In this document: positions 1 through 9,209 of the stretch, in pieces
Numbering within the stretch: the first letter of the stretch is position 1
Layout: the number at the start of each line of letters is the position of its first letter
Origin: Arthrobacter sp. EM1
GTDB lineage: Bacteria > Actinomycetota > Actinomycetes > Actinomycetales > Micrococcaceae
Direction: 5' to 3'
Length of the DNA: 64,000 nt
Assembly (NCBI RefSeq): GCF_029964055.1
Contig: NZ_CP124836.1
Span: 930,001 to 994,000 of the forward strand
Notes under the pieces: generated by a model
What the model saw: the letters and a program-made list of their open reading frames with translations, nothing else
Database searches by the model: none
Told to the model about the DNA's origin: nothing
Program-made: the position numbers and the translations under genes

Positions 1-460
1 CGCCGGGCACCAGGCTCAGCCGGCGAACCAGGGCACCCCACACCGGGACCGCCACGTCCATGGGCTGGTCCTGGAGGGACCGGACGGCGTCCAGGCGCTC
101 CAGCAGCAGCGCCCCCGCACCGGCATCATTGGCCAGCAGCCGGACCGCACCCTCGCCCTTCCAGAGGGCGAGGGCATGCGGTTCCGCCAGCGCATCCTCA
201 TGCGGAAAGGCGATCTTCAGGACGGCAGCTTCCCCGGCGCCGGCCCGTCCGGTGCCGGCTTCAGCGCGCACCGGGACCACAATGGCGCCGTGGCCGTTCC
301 AGGGCAGGGCGCCGGGAGCAAGGTCAAGTTCGAGCTGCCACCGGCCCAGGCATTCCCTGATCAGCCGGGGGAGCGAGGCCAGCCAGTCGCGGCCGCCGGC
401 GCTTCCGCCGTAGCGGCGGCTGAGGTCGGTCGGAATCGGGAGGTCTGCAGGCTGGCTCAT
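1..460 (-). CDS. Aminoglycoside phosphotransferase-type kinase, 3' end cut by window
   Basis: The reading frame opens with ATG at 460 and runs off the left edge, so only about 153 N-terminal residues are visible. The protein has a WQLELDLAPG segment, a glycine-rich strand, VLKIAFP (probable ATP-binding lysine), an acidic residue in EPHAL, and LWKGEGAVRLL followed by LLLERLD. This succession matches the N-lobe of APH(6)/hydroxyurea-type small-molecule kinases, which phosphorylate aminoglycosides or related sugars. The catalytic C-lobe lies outside the window. Substrate and any resistance role are unknown; many soil actinobacteria carry such kinases without proven resistance. Confidence 0.72.
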   Translation of the reverse strand, partial: MSQPADLPIPTDLSRRYGGSAGGRDWLASLPRLIRECLGRWQLELDLAPGALPWNGHGAIVVPVRAEAGTGRAGAGEAAVLKIAFPHEDALAEPHALALWKGEGAVRLLANDAGAGALLLERLDAVRSLQDQPMDVAVPVWGALVRRLSLVPG

Positions 461-482
461 CGGTCCAGCGTAGTGGCGGGTA

Positions 483-1214
483 TCAGGCGGTGATGCCGCT
501 GGCGCCGAGCCAGCTGCCGATCAGGAAGGTCGCGATGAGGGCCGCCGCACCGCCGATCACCACACGGAAGGCCGCCTTCGACTTCGAACCGCCGCCGATC
601 CAGGCGCCGATGGCTCCGGTCAAGGCCAGCGCCACCAACACTGCCACGAAGGTCAGCGGGACCCGGATGTTCTCCGGCGGCAGCAGGATGGCGAGCATGG
701 GCAGGATCGCACCGATCAGGAAGGCAGCTGCGGAGGCGAAGGCAGCGTGCCACGGGCTGACAATGTCGGTCTCGTCGATGTGGAGTTCAGCAGACAGGTG
801 CGCGCCAAGCGCGTCGTGCGCTGTGAGTTCCTTGGCCACAGTGCGGGCGGTGTCGGCGCTGAGGCCCTTGCCCTGATAGATGGCGGCGAGTTCCTCGAGC
901 TCCTCTTCGGGCTGTTCGGCCAGCTCGCGGCGTTCCTTTTCGATCAGCGCCTGCTGGCTGTCCTTCTGGCTGCTCACTGAGACGTATTCGCCAAGCGCCA
1001 TGGAGATGGCGCCACCGACGACGCCGGCGGCACCGGCGACGAGGATGGGACCGGAGTCCGTGGTGACGCCGGCGACGCCGACCACAATCGCAGCGACGGA
1101 GACGATACCGTCGTTGGCGCCCAGCACACCGGCGCGAAGCCAGTTCAGGCGGTGCGCGATGTCGCTGTGGTGGGGCTCGTTCTTGTGCTGGGTGGGGGCC
1201 GCTTGACTGTCCAT
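483..1214 (-). CDS. VIT1/CCC1-family membrane transporter
   Basis: A 243-residue protein with the N-terminal signature LGANDGIVSVAAIVVGVAG and the glycine-rich second helix AGGAIS/ALGEYVSVSSQ typical of VIT1/CCC1 iron or manganese transporters. A charged cytoplasmic segment (about residues 85-150, rich in Glu and Lys) is followed by three more hydrophobic segments. Family members move Fe2+ or Mn2+ out of the cytosol. I prefer the ATG at 1214 (MDSQAAPTQ) to an upstream in-frame start because the conserved domain begins soon after it. The gene stands alone on the minus strand, 22 bp from the kinase. Confidence 0.85.
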   Translation of the reverse strand: MDSQAAPTQHKNEPHHSDIAHRLNWLRAGVLGANDGIVSVAAIVVGVAGVTTDSGPILVAGAAGVVGGAISMALGEYVSVSSQKDSQQALIEKERRELAEQPEEELEELAAIYQGKGLSADTARTVAKELTAHDALGAHLSAELHIDETDIVSPWHAAFASAAAFLIGAILPMLAILLPPENIRVPLTFVAVLVALALTGAIGAWIGGGSKSKAAFRVVIGGAAALIATFLIGSWLGASGITA

Positions 1215-1292
1215 GCCTACAGCAAAGCACCGGCGCCACCGAACCACCAGTATTACAAGCCTAAGTAAGCCGCCGCTTCCCCGCCGCGCCGG

Positions 1293-2423
1293 CTAGGGCG
1301 CGGGGGCCAGAGCGGGAGCCGGCAGCTCCGGGAACGCGTCGTGATCTGCGGTGAGGCCGGGAAGAGCTCCGGCGTCGGTTCCCCAGCGGGCGGCGCTGCG
1401 AGCGGCGCCGACCAGGCCGGCCACCGCCCATTGGCGTGTCTGCCCCTCGCTCAAAGCCACCAGGTCGCCGTACACCGCAAGCGCCGATGCCTCCAGCACG
1501 CCGAGCCCGGCGGCGGGTGCGGCCAGGAACGCAGGTGCGCTGGTGTAGCCGGCTTCCCGCGCTGGAACGGCAACGCAGTGCATCCGGCTCAGCGCCTCCG
1601 CGCCGGCGGCGAGGGTCTCGTGCCGGGCGAGCTGCGCTGAGGCCGGGCCGGCTGCTGAACCCCCGAGCCGGGTGAGGGCCACCTGATAGCCGTATACGGT
1701 TTCCCGTTCGCTCGCCACCGCTGCTGCCAGCGCCGCCGGCAAGGTTGCGGCGGGAGTGCCTGCCGAAGGCCCAGCAGCGGACGACGGCGATGCCGGAACG
1801 CCCTGGCACGCGCCGGAGAGCTGCGGTGCTGCGGGGTCGGCGACCGCAGGGGCGGGCGCCCCGGCGGCCGCTGCAAGGGAGGAAGCCTGAAGCAGCTGGG
1901 CGGTCCCGACGGCGGCAAGCAGCCGGGCCATTCCGCCGTCGGCCACGTTGGCGTCGGCGAGCCGTTGCGAGGCACTGGCGACCAGCGCGGCGGCTAATTC
2001 TGCGGCCGACGCGGGCAGCGGAACAGCAGGAGGTGCTTCGGTGGGGGTAGCCGATTGGGCTGCAGTGCCCGCCGGGGGAGCGGTGTCGGCACCCTCCGCC
2101 CCGGGGAGCAGGAGGGCCCGGGACTGGCTTGTCAGCAAACTCACAGTCCGCGCCACAGCCGGTTGGGGGGCGCCCGCGGCTGCCCGCTCCAGTGCTGCTC
2201 CGGCGGTGCGCAGTCTCAGCGTTTCGGCCAGCGCAGCGGACCGCGCTTGTTCGGAAAACGGCGGTTCTGCGGGGTCCATGGGGTGTGCGGGGCGCCAGGC
2301 CAGCCCCAGGCTGGCGACCACGAGGGCGAGGCAGGCGAGAAGTGCGACGCGCGGAACGAGCCCCCGCCACCGCTTTTGCCTGCTGTCCTCTTTCACAACA
2401 GACCATTTTGTCATGGTTGGCAT
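1293..2423 (-). CDS. DUF4439 ferritin-like membrane-anchored protein
   Basis: A 376-residue, Ala-rich protein. Residues about 22-42 form one hydrophobic segment (VALLACLALVVASLGLAW) that would anchor it or act as a signal. Helical stretches rich in Ala, Leu and Glu follow, and the C-terminal third (from about 225, ASERETVYGYQVAL...ARHETLA) resembles the DUF4439 ferritin-like domain found next to rimP in Arthrobacter relatives. Conserved Glu/His residues (ERE, RHE) could bind metal, but this is inference. A later GTG at 2387 (VKEDSRQKR) is an alternative start. It diverges from rimP. Confidence 0.65.
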   Translation of the reverse strand: MPTMTKWSVVKEDSRQKRWRGLVPRVALLACLALVVASLGLAWRPAHPMDPAEPPFSEQARSAALAETLRLRTAGAALERAAAGAPQPAVARTVSLLTSQSRALLLPGAEGADTAPPAGTAAQSATPTEAPPAVPLPASAAELAAALVASASQRLADANVADGGMARLLAAVGTAQLLQASSLAAAAGAPAPAVADPAAPQLSGACQGVPASPSSAAGPSAGTPAATLPAALAAAVASERETVYGYQVALTRLGGSAAGPASAQLARHETLAAGAEALSRMHCVAVPAREAGYTSAPAFLAAPAAGLGVLEASALAVYGDLVALSEGQTRQWAVAGLVGAARSAARWGTDAGALPGLTADHDAFPELPAPALAPAP

Positions 2424-2511
2424 GCCGGCCGGGACCTGAAGTGCACCACGGTGCCCGGAAAATCGCTAGGCTAGTACACACAACATCATCTAGCGGGAGG
2501 CGGCCGGCATC

Positions 2512-3129
2512 ATGACAAATGCAGAAGCCACGACTTCGACAGACCGGACCGGAACGGGTAAGGCTGACGCCGCACCCGCTCACAACTTCGAGGCCGAGCG
2601 GCTGCATGCCCTCCTGGAGCCCGAAGTCCTGGCGAACCGGCTGTACCTGGAGGACGTCTCGATTCACGTCGCCGGCGCCAACCGGGTGGTCCACGTGGTG
2701 GTGGACCTGCCACAGGACGAGACCGGCGGCGTCGGCCTGGACGTCATCGCCGAGATTTCCAAGTCCCTCTCCGACATCCTGGACAACGATCCCAGCACCG
2801 ACGCACGCCCGTACGAGCTTGAGGTCTCCTCGCCCGGCGTCGGACGCCCCCTGACCGAAGAGCGGCACTGGCACCGGGCCCGCGGCCGGATGGTTAAGGT
2901 TAATGTCCTGCAGGGTGAGAACGTCACAGGCCGGGTCCGGTCAGTCGATGACGCAGGCGTCACGCTGGTCCCGGAGATCACGGTCAAAAAAGGGATGAAG
3001 CCCAAGCAGGGCGAGCCCATGAAACTTCCTTTCGACAGGATCCGCAGTGGAAAAGTCGAGATAGAGTTCAGCCACCTCGAAGAGGCCGGTCTGGAGAACG
3101 CACACAATGGACCTTCCGAGGAGGCCTAA
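2512..3129 (+). CDS. rimP: Ribosome maturation factor RimP
   Basis: A 205-residue protein needed for assembly of the 30S subunit. The core from about residue 25 ([23 protein letters not shown]) through [17 protein letters not shown] and [14 protein letters not shown] is diagnostic; SPGVGRPL is the family hallmark. The C-terminal Sm-like domain follows (GRMVKVNVL). An N-terminal tail of about 25 residues and an acidic end make it longer than the E. coli protein, which is usual in actinobacteria. A GGGAGG ribosome-binding site lies about 10 bp before the ATG. Its stop overlaps the nusA start (TAATG), so the two are translationally coupled. Confidence 0.96.
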   Translation: MTNAEATTSTDRTGTGKADAAPAHNFEAERLHALLEPEVLANRLYLEDVSIHVAGANRVVHVVVDLPQDETGGVGLDVIAEISKSLSDILDNDPSTDARPYELEVSSPGVGRPLTEERHWHRARGRMVKVNVLQGENVTGRVRSVDDAGVTLVPEITVKKGMKPKQGEPMKLPFDRIRSGKVEIEFSHLEEAGLENAHNGPSEEA

Positions 3130-4109
3130 TGGATATTGACATGAGCGCACTGAGACTCCTGGAGCGTGAGCGTGAAATCCCGCTGGATCTCCTGATTCCG
3201 ACAATCGAGCAGGCCCTGCTGGTGGCATACCACAAAACAGCGGGTGCCTTTGAGACGGCGCGCGCCGAGCTGGACCGCAAAAGCGGACACGTGACCATCT
3301 GGGCCACCGAGATTGACGACGACGGCGCGCCGATCGGTGAATTCGAGGACACCCCGGCGGGCTTTGGCCGCATTGCCGCCAGTACCGCACGGCAAATCAT
3401 CCTGCAGCGCCTGCGCGACGCCGAAGACGACAACGTGCTGGGCCAGTTCAAGGGCCGCGAGGGCGAGCTGGTTGCCGGCACCATCCAGCAGGGCAACAAC
3501 CCGCACATGATCCAGGTCAACCTGGGCACTGTGGAGGCACTCCTGCCGCCGCCGGAGCAGGTGCCGGGGGAGAAATACACCCACGGCAACCGGCTCCGCG
3601 CGTTCGTGATCGACGTGCACCGCGGTACCAAGGGCCCGTCGATCACGCTGTCCCGCTCGCACCCGGGCCTCGTTCGGAAGCTCTTCGAAATGGAAGTTCC
3701 GGAAATCGCGGACCACTCGGTGGAAATCGTCGCCTTGGCCCGCGAAGCCGGGCACCGGACCAAAATGGCCGTCAAAGCCAACATGCCCGGGATCAATGCC
3801 AAGGGTGCCTGCATCGGTGAAATGGGTTCGCGCGTTCGTGCGGTCATGAACGAACTCAACGACGAAAAGATCGACATTGTTGACTACAGTGACGACCCGG
3901 CCACGTTCATTGCCAGCGCACTGTCCCCGTCCCGGGTGAATTCCGTCACGATCACTGACGAGGCAACCCGCTCGGCGCGCGTAGTGGTGCCGGACTACCA
4001 GCTCTCCCTCGCCATCGGCAAGGAGGGCCAGAATGCCCGCCTCGCCGCCAAGCTCACCGGCTGGCGGATCGACATCGTCTCCGATGCTGCGGTCAACCGC
4101 GACAAATAG
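3129..4109 (+). CDS. nusA: Transcription termination/antitermination factor NusA
   Basis: A 326-residue NusA that binds RNA polymerase and nascent RNA and modulates pausing, termination and antitermination. The N-terminal polymerase-binding domain covers about residues 1-110, an S1 domain about 115-175 ([20 protein letters not shown]), and two KH domains follow ([18 protein letters not shown] and [18 protein letters not shown]). It ends right after KH2 with WRIDIV, without the acidic repeats of E. coli NusA; this short form is normal in actinobacteria. The ATG overlaps the rimP stop by one base. Confidence 0.96.
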   Translation: MDIDMSALRLLEREREIPLDLLIPTIEQALLVAYHKTAGAFETARAELDRKSGHVTIWATEIDDDGAPIGEFEDTPAGFGRIAASTARQIILQRLRDAEDDNVLGQFKGREGELVAGTIQQGNNPHMIQVNLGTVEALLPPPEQVPGEKYTHGNRLRAFVIDVHRGTKGPSITLSRSHPGLVRKLFEMEVPEIADHSVEIVALAREAGHRTKMAVKANMPGINAKGACIGEMGSRVRAVMNELNDEKIDIVDYSDDPATFIASALSPSRVNSVTITDEATRSARVVVPDYQLSLAIGKEGQNARLAAKLTGWRIDIVSDAAVNRDK

Positions 4110-4366
4110 GGCTGACCCCGCGGTCACCGTCCGCCGGCGCTGGAAGTTCGGCCCGGATCGGGCCCACCGCCGGCGTTCGTGGCCCCTTCAGTTCGGGGCC
4201 CGGGCGCTGGAGGGGCTAGAATAGACATGACCGCGCCTTACGGCCGGTATCCGCGTGTCCTTGACGCGTCCGGGCTTGGTTCCGGCGAAGGTGTCCTTAC
4301 GGGCCCTTGGCTATGCTGGCCCGGTCCCTGGACGGCAGATATGTACTGGCAGGAAGATTCTCGTAA
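4110..4366 (+). other. nusA-ylxR intergenic region with two hairpins
   Basis: No credible gene is present. Two perfect stem-loops are visible: GCCCG/CGGGC at 4151-4163 and GGCCCC/GGGGCC at 4181-4200 (loop TTCAGTTC). Neither is followed by a T tract, so they look more like attenuating or processing structures than a full terminator. A weak TAGAAT -10-like element is at 4217-4222, without a clear -35 element. The region could carry a secondary promoter for ylxR-infB. Confidence 0.35.
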
Positions 4367-4708
4367 GTGGCACAAGTGCAACACCTCGAGCATCAGCCGC
4401 AGCGTACCTGCATCGGATGCCGGAAGACGGGCGCCCGGTCAGAGCTTCTCCGGCTCGTCATCGATGGCAGCGGTTCATCCGCCGTCATAGTCGATGAACG
4501 CCGCCGGATGGCTGGCCGGGGTGCATGGCTGCACCCCAGCGAAAAGTGCCTGGCACTGGCGGTCAAACGTCGAGCGTTCGGACGCGCCCTCAACGGTGCT
4601 GCCGGAACAGCCGACGTTGAACGCCGGATCATGGCAGGCACGCAAGCCGTGGACACCCCGGTGGCCGCAGCAACAACCGTCCAACCTGAAAGCGGGTCAG
4701 AAAACTGA
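4367..4708 (+). CDS. ylxR: YlxR family (DUF448) RNA-binding protein
   Basis: A 113-residue small basic protein. The family signature RTCIGCRKTGARSELLRLV is at about residues 13-31, followed by GRGAWLHPSEKCLALAVKRRAFGRAL. YlxR proteins sit between nusA and infB across Gram-positive bacteria; reported roles include nucleoid- or RNA-associated regulation and RNase P interaction. The GTG start is the only one placing the CIGC motif near the N-terminus. A C-terminal tail of about 35 residues (after VERRIMAG) is low-complexity. Its TGA stop overlaps an ATG that opens the chain of minigenes before infB. Confidence 0.92.
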   Translation: MAQVQHLEHQPQRTCIGCRKTGARSELLRLVIDGSGSSAVIVDERRRMAGRGAWLHPSEKCLALAVKRRAFGRALNGAAGTADVERRIMAGTQAVDTPVAAATTVQPESGSEN

Positions 4709-4750
4709 TGGAAACCCGATGAGTTCCCAGCGATGAGTGCGCAACGATGA
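4708..4750 (+). other. Chain of three ATGA-overlapping minigenes
   Basis: Three tiny reading frames follow the ylxR stop without a gap. ATG at 4708 (inside TGATG) encodes METR and stops at 4722. ATG at 4719 encodes MSSQR and stops at 4736. ATG at 4733 encodes MSAQR and stops at 4750. Each later frame overlaps the previous stop as ATGA. The DNA is an imperfect 14-bp repeat of CGATGAGT-type units. A ribosome terminating at any stop could restart immediately. No function is known to me; translational coupling or ribosome storage ahead of infB is inference. Confidence 0.5.
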
Positions 4751-4818
4751 CATCTTTGTTGCGCTCTGGAATGGACCTTTCAGCTGCACTCGCGGCGGAG
4801 GTCCGCAGTAAGAAGTAG
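4747..4818 (+). CDS. Putative 23-residue leader peptide before infB
   Basis: The fourth link of the minigene chain. Its ATG overlaps the stop of the third minigene (ATGA), and it encodes a 23-residue peptide beginning MTSLLRSGMDL and ending EVRSKK. It has no Shine-Dalgarno sequence of its own worth noting, so translation would rely on re-initiation. It ends 42 bp before the infB start. It resembles no protein I recognise; it may be a leader peptide whose translation exposes or hides the infB initiation region. Confidence 0.4.
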   Translation: MTSLLRSGMDLSAALAAEVRSKK

Positions 4819-4833
4819 ACGGTTCGTGCCTGG

Positions 4834-4849
4834 CTCGGTGCGGACCGAG
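4834..4849 (+). promoter_or_regulatory. Hairpin immediately upstream of the infB ribosome-binding site
   Basis: A perfect 6-bp stem CTCGGT/ACCGAG closes the tetraloop GCGG and ends two bases before the CAGGAGA Shine-Dalgarno element at 4851-4857. Placed between the minigene chain and infB, it could govern access to the infB start. The role is inference. Confidence 0.4.
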
Positions 4850-4860
4850 ACAGGAGAAAT

Positions 4861-7767
4861 GTGGCCAAGGTCCGCGTACATGAGCTTGCTAAAGAGCTCG
4901 GTATTACTTCCAAAGATGCAGTAACCAAACTGCAGGAACTGGGCGAATTCGTTCGCTCGGCCTCTTCCACCATTGAGGCCCCCGTTGTGAGGAAACTCCG
5001 CAACGCGTTCCCCGACGCAGCATCGGCAGCCAAGTCCGAAGCACCCGCGTCCACACCCAAGGCGCCCGCCAGCCCCGCCGCAACCGTTCCGGCGCCTGCG
5101 CCGGGCCCGGCTGCCCCGAAGGCTGCGGACACCACAAAGACTGAAGCTCCGGCTCCGGCCGCAGCTGCTCCGGCACCCAGTGCCCCCCAGGCGGCTCCGG
5201 CCGCTGCACCGGCGGCACCGGCTGCTCAGGCTCCGAGTGCGCCGGCTGCGCCCAGCACGGGCGCCAAGCCCGGCGCGCGTCCGGCACCCAAGGCTGAAAC
5301 CCCGGCTGCTCCGGCACGCCAGGGCGGCTCGGCACCTCGCCCGGGCGGCCCCCGTCCCGGCAACAACCCCTTTGCTACCTCCCAGGGCATGCCCCGGGGC
5401 CGCGGCGGAGACAACGAACGTCCCTCGCGTCCGGGTAACAACCCATTCGCTCCTTCCCAGGGCATGCCGCGTCCGGGCGGGAACCGCACCGAGGGCGAGC
5501 GCCCCGGCGGCCCCCGTCCCGCAGCAGGCGCTGGTGGTCCCCGTCCGGGTGCTCCCCGCACCGGCGGCGCCCCGGGTGCACGCCCGGGCGCTCCTCGTCC
5601 GGCCGGCGCAGCAGGCGCCGGACGTCCGGGCGGGGCCGGCGGAAACCGACCCACTCCGGGCATGATGCCTAACCGCACCGAACGTCCCGCACCCGCTGGC
5701 GCAGGACGTCCTGGCGGCGGAGCCCGCGGCCCGGGCCGTCCGGGCGGGGCTCCCGGCACCGGTGCTCCCGGTGCCGGTGGCGGCGCTCCGGCCGGCGGTG
5801 GCTTCGGCAAGGGTGGCCGCGGTCGCGGCGGTACGCAGGGTGCTTTCGGTAAGGGCGGTGCAGGCCGTGGCAAGCAGCGCAAGTCGAAGCGTGCCAAGCG
5901 CCAGGAACTCGAGCAGATGAGTGCTCCGTCGCTGGGTGGCGTTAGTGTGCCCCGCGGCGACGGCAACACGGTAGTCCGGCTTCGCCGTGGCTCGTCCATC
6001 ACGGACTTCGCCGACAAGATCGAGGCGAACCCCGCAGCGCTGGTGACCGTCCTCTTCCACCTCGGCGAAATGGCTACGGCCACGCAGTCGCTGGATGAAG
6101 AGACCTTCGCCCTGCTGGGCGAGGAGCTTGGCTACAAGCTCCAGGTTGTGTCCCCGGAGGACGAGGAGCGCGACCTGCTCTCCGGCTTCGACATCGACTT
6201 CGATGCCGAGCTGGAAGCCGAAGGCGACGAGGAACTCGAGGCACGTCCTCCGGTTGTCACCGTCATGGGTCACGTTGACCACGGTAAGACCCGCCTGCTC
6301 GATGCCATCCGCAAGTCCGACGTTATGGCGGGCGAGCACGGCGGTATCACGCAGCACATCGGTGCCTACCAGGTCACCCACGAGCATGAGGGTACCGATC
6401 GCAAGATCACCTTCATCGATACTCCGGGCCACGAGGCGTTCACCGCCATGCGTGCCCGTGGTGCGAAGGTGACCGACATCGCGATCCTGGTTGTAGCAGC
6501 GGACGACGGCGTGATGCCGCAGACCGTTGAGGCCCTCAACCACGCCCAGGCGGCCAACGTGCCGATCGTTGTGGCCGTGAACAAGATCGACAAGGAAGGC
6601 GCCAACCCGGAAAAGGTCCGCGGCCAGCTGACCGAGTACGGGCTGGTTCCGGAAGAGTACGGTGGCGACACCATGTTCGTGGAGGTCTCTGCGCGTCAGA
6701 ACCTGAATATCGACGAACTGCTCGAGGCTGTCCTGCTGACCGCAGACGCAGCCTTGGACATGCGCGCCAACCCGAACAAGGACGCCCGCGGTATTGCGAT
6801 TGAAGCCAACCTGGACAAGGGCCGCGGCGCGGTTGCTACCGTCCTGGTTCAGTCCGGTACCCTGCACATCGGCGACACCATCGTGGCAGGCACGGCCCAC
6901 GGCCGCGTCCGTGCGATGTTCGACGATGATGGCAGTGCACTGACCGAGGCCGGCCCGTCCCGCCCCGTGCAGGTGCTGGGTCTGTCCAACGTCCCGCGCG
7001 CCGGTGACACCTTCTTTGTGACCGCTGACGAGCGCACCGCCCGCCAGATCGCCGAGAAGCGTGAAGCTGCGGACCGCAACGCGGCCCTGGCCAAGCGCCG
7101 CAAGCGCATCAGCCTGGAAGACTTCGACCAGGCCGTCGCCGACGGCAAGATCGACACCCTCAACCTCATCCTCAAGGGTGATGTGTCAGGTGCCGTGGAA
7201 GCCCTCGAAGACGCGCTGCTCAAGATCGACGTCGGCGAGGGTGTCCAGCTGCGCGTTATCCACCGCGGTGTCGGTGCGATCACGCAGAACGACGTCAACC
7301 TGGCTACCGTCGACAGCGCCGTTATCATCGGCTTCAACGTCAAGCCCGCCGAGCGTGTTGCCGAACTGGCAGACCGCGAAGGCGTGGACATGCGCTTCTA
7401 CTCCGTCATCTACGCAGCAATTGATGACATTGAGGCAGCCCTCAAGGGCATGCTCAAGCCGGAGTACGAAGAGGTCCAGCTTGGTACCGCCGAGGTCCGC
7501 GAAGTGTTCCGTTCCTCCAAGTTCGGCAACATTGCAGGCTCGATCGTTCGCTCGGGTGTTATCCGACGCAACGCCAAGGCCCGGGTCACGCGCGACGGAA
7601 AGATCATCGGCAACAACCTTGCCGTTGAGACGCTCAAGCGCTTCAAGGACGACGCCACCGAGGTCCGCACGGACTTCGAGTGTGGTATCGGTCTTGGCTC
7701 GTTCAACGACATCACCGAAGGTGACATCATCGAGACCTTCGAGATGCGCGAAAAGCCGCGCGTCTAA
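4861..7767 (+). CDS. infB: Translation initiation factor IF-2
   Basis: A 968-residue GTPase that brings initiator tRNA to the ribosome and promotes subunit joining. An IF2_N helical motif occupies residues 1-40 ([18 protein letters not shown]). A very long Ala/Pro then Gly/Arg/Pro-rich linker covers about 60-345. The G domain starts near 468 with GHVDHGKT (G1), then DTPGHEAF (G3) and NKID (G4); domains II-IV end in the fMet-tRNA-binding part with ECGIGL. The GTG start follows CAGGAGA at the right spacing. Long opposite-strand frames in the linker are composition artefacts. The preceding minigenes and hairpin suggest translational regulation. Confidence 0.98.
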   Translation: MAKVRVHELAKELGITSKDAVTKLQELGEFVRSASSTIEAPVVRKLRNAFPDAASAAKSEAPASTPKAPASPAATVPAPAPGPAAPKAADTTKTEAPAPAAAAPAPSAPQAAPAAAPAAPAAQAPSAPAAPSTGAKPGARPAPKAETPAAPARQGGSAPRPGGPRPGNNPFATSQGMPRGRGGDNERPSRPGNNPFAPSQGMPRPGGNRTEGERPGGPRPAAGAGGPRPGAPRTGGAPGARPGAPRPAGAAGAGRPGGAGGNRPTPGMMPNRTERPAPAGAGRPGGGARGPGRPGGAPGTGAPGAGGGAPAGGGFGKGGRGRGGTQGAFGKGGAGRGKQRKSKRAKRQELEQMSAPSLGGVSVPRGDGNTVVRLRRGSSITDFADKIEANPAALVTVLFHLGEMATATQSLDEETFALLGEELGYKLQVVSPEDEERDLLSGFDIDFDAELEAEGDEELEARPPVVTVMGHVDHGKTRLLDAIRKSDVMAGEHGGITQHIGAYQVTHEHEGTDRKITFIDTPGHEAFTAMRARGAKVTDIAILVVAADDGVMPQTVEALNHAQAANVPIVVAVNKIDKEGANPEKVRGQLTEYGLVPEEYGGDTMFVEVSARQNLNIDELLEAVLLTADAALDMRANPNKDARGIAIEANLDKGRGAVATVLVQSGTLHIGDTIVAGTAHGRVRAMFDDDGSALTEAGPSRPVQVLGLSNVPRAGDTFFVTADERTARQIAEKREAADRNAALAKRRKRISLEDFDQAVADGKIDTLNLILKGDVSGAVEALEDALLKIDVGEGVQLRVIHRGVGAITQNDVNLATVDSAVIIGFNVKPAERVAELADREGVDMRFYSVIYAAIDDIEAALKGMLKPEYEEVQLGTAEVREVFRSSKFGNIAGSIVRSGVIRRNAKARVTRDGKIIGNNLAVETLKRFKDDATEVRTDFECGIGLGSFNDITEGDIIETFEMREKPRV

Positions 7768-7804
7768 GATGTCTTAGCGTTACAGGTGCAGTAAAGGTGC
7801 GGGG

Positions 7805-7973
7805 CCGTTGGATTCTTCCGGCGGCCCCGCCCCTGCGCTGGGCGGCCAACGTCTGACGACGTCGGCCGCCCAGCTCCGGCAGCGGCGTCAGCCTTCCCAA
7901 TGCTCGCAAGTTCGCATCGGGTCCCCCGGCTGCCACCTTGGATGCCACCCAGGCCGCCGGAAGAATCCAACGG
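7805..7973. repeat. 169-bp inverted-repeat unit with nested hairpin between infB and rbfA
   Basis: The infB-rbfA gap of about 300 bp holds no credible gene. Perfect 22-bp arms at 7805-7826 and 7952-7973 are reverse complements (core TTGGATTCTTCCGG). Inside is a second hairpin, 7838-7853 with 7858-7873, pairing at 15 of 16 positions around a TGAC loop. The inner stem may end infB transcription, although no T run follows. Terminal inverted repeats around a short non-coding core also fit a MITE-like element or a small structured RNA; I see no target-site duplication. Confidence 0.6.
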
Positions 7974-8073
7974 GAGTCCGTCGTAGACTCGCCTTAGGCG
8001 CGTGGCAACAAACCGAACCTGTGTACTTCAGCCGCTAACGCGCCGTCGTACATCCAAATTTTTAGGAGTGGAA

Positions 8074-8583
8074 ATGGCTGATCCCGCACGGGCTGCCAAG
8101 TTGGCGCAGCGGATTAAGGTTGTTGTTGCCGAGGCACTGGGCCGGAGGGTGAAGGATCCCAGGCTGGAAGGCGTCACTGTCACCGATGCGCGGGTGACCA
8201 ACGATCTTCAGCATGCAACGATCTACTACACCGTATTCGGCGACGAGCTGGTCCAGGCCGAGGCTGCCAAGGGCCTTGAGAAGGCCAAGGGCGTGCTGCG
8301 GCAGGAAGTCGGCCGGAACGTCACTGTCCGGTTGACCCCGACGCTCGAATTCGTGGCGGACCAGATTCCGGTCAATGCTTCCAACCTGGAGGAACTGCTG
8401 CGGGCGGCAAAAAAGCGTGATGCCGAGGTGGCGGCTCTCGCCGCCAGCGCGAAGCACGCCGGCGACGCCGACCCGTACAAGAGTGATACTCCGCAGGATA
8501 TCGAGCTCGACGAGGACGACTTCGACGAAGAGGAACTTGACCTCATCGCCGAAGGCGACGTCGACGAGGACAGCGGTAAGTAG
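8074..8583 (+). CDS. rbfA: 30S ribosome-binding factor RbfA
   Basis: A 169-residue cold-shock and 30S maturation factor. The KH-type core is recognisable from ARAAKLAQRIKVVVAEAL through DPRLEGVTVTDARVTNDLQHATIYYTVFGD to RLTPTLEFVAD. The C-terminal 40 residues are strongly acidic (DEDDFDEEELDL), a common actinobacterial extension. The ATG at 8074 follows TTTAGGAGTGGAA, a good ribosome-binding site; a frame start 72 bp further up lacks one. A strong terminator follows the gene. Confidence 0.95.
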   Translation: MADPARAAKLAQRIKVVVAEALGRRVKDPRLEGVTVTDARVTNDLQHATIYYTVFGDELVQAEAAKGLEKAKGVLRQEVGRNVTVRLTPTLEFVADQIPVNASNLEELLRAAKKRDAEVAALAASAKHAGDADPYKSDTPQDIELDEDDFDEEELDLIAEGDVDEDSGK

Positions 8584-8611
8584 TTCAGCAACAATGCAGC
8601 GCTGCAGAAGA

Positions 8612-8645
8612 ATGGCCGGCCCCGGTTGGGGCCGGCCATCCTTTT
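8612..8645 (+). terminator. Rho-independent terminator after rbfA
   Basis: A perfect 12-bp stem, ATGGCCGGCCCC paired with its complement around a GGTT loop, is followed by CCTTTTG. It lies about 30 bp after the rbfA stop and should separate rbfA from trxC. Confidence 0.85.
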
Positions 8646-8746
8646 GAGCTTTTGCCATGGCCGGGAGGACTTTGGACTCTAGGCCCGCTGCCGGCGGTGG
8701 CGTCCGATGGAACCATGACTGCGGGGACTGAAGAAAGAGGTGGGCC

Positions 8747-9184
8747 GTGGGTTCCAGCCTGATCCCGTGTCCCCACTGCGGGAAGACCAACAGGATTCCG
8801 GCATCGGCCGCCGGGCACCCGCGCTGCGGAAATTGCCGCAAGGACCTGCCCTGGATTGTCGCCGCAGGGGACGCGGACTTCGCGCTCATCGCCGAGCAGT
8901 CCTCGACGCCGGCCCTCATCGACTTCTGGGCAGCATGGTGCGGACCGTGCCGTATGGTCAGCCCCGTGCTGGACAAGCTGGCCCAGGAACGGGCCGGCGG
9001 GGTCAAACTCGTTAAGGTTGACGTCGACTCGGCGCCGGCACTCTCGCGGCGCTTCGAGATCCAGTCGATCCCCACCATGCTGCTGATCAGGGACGGGAAA
9101 GTAGTGGCCCGCCAGACCGGGGCGCCGCCCGCAGCAGCCCTGCGCCAATGGCTCGACAACGCGATGGCGGCGGGTCACCCCTAG
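8747..9184 (+). CDS. trxC: TrxC-type thioredoxin with N-terminal zinc motif
   Basis: A 145-residue thioredoxin 2-type protein. Cys8-Pro-His-Cys11 and Cys27-Gly-Asn-Cys30 form the N-terminal zinc ribbon (CPHCGKTNRIP..CGNC) seen in E. coli TrxC. The thioredoxin fold follows with FWAAWCGPC, giving redox cysteines 65 and 68, then a cis-proline segment SIPTMLLI. It reduces protein disulfides, and zinc-ribbon thioredoxins are linked to oxidative-stress responses. The GTG start directly precedes the zinc motif. No neighbour shares its pathway. Confidence 0.9.
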   Translation: MGSSLIPCPHCGKTNRIPASAAGHPRCGNCRKDLPWIVAAGDADFALIAEQSSTPALIDFWAAWCGPCRMVSPVLDKLAQERAGGVKLVKVDVDSAPALSRRFEIQSIPTMLLIRDGKVVARQTGAPPAAALRQWLDNAMAAGHP

Positions 9185-9209
9185 CCGAAGGCGGTACCTG
9201 CCAGTGCCC

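Noticed and set aside
4780..6900. 706-codon open frame on the minus strand opposite infB
   Set aside because: It mirrors infB codon by codon; GC-rich third positions suppress stops on the opposite strand. It has no family motif and reads as low-complexity Gly/Ala/Arg/Thr.
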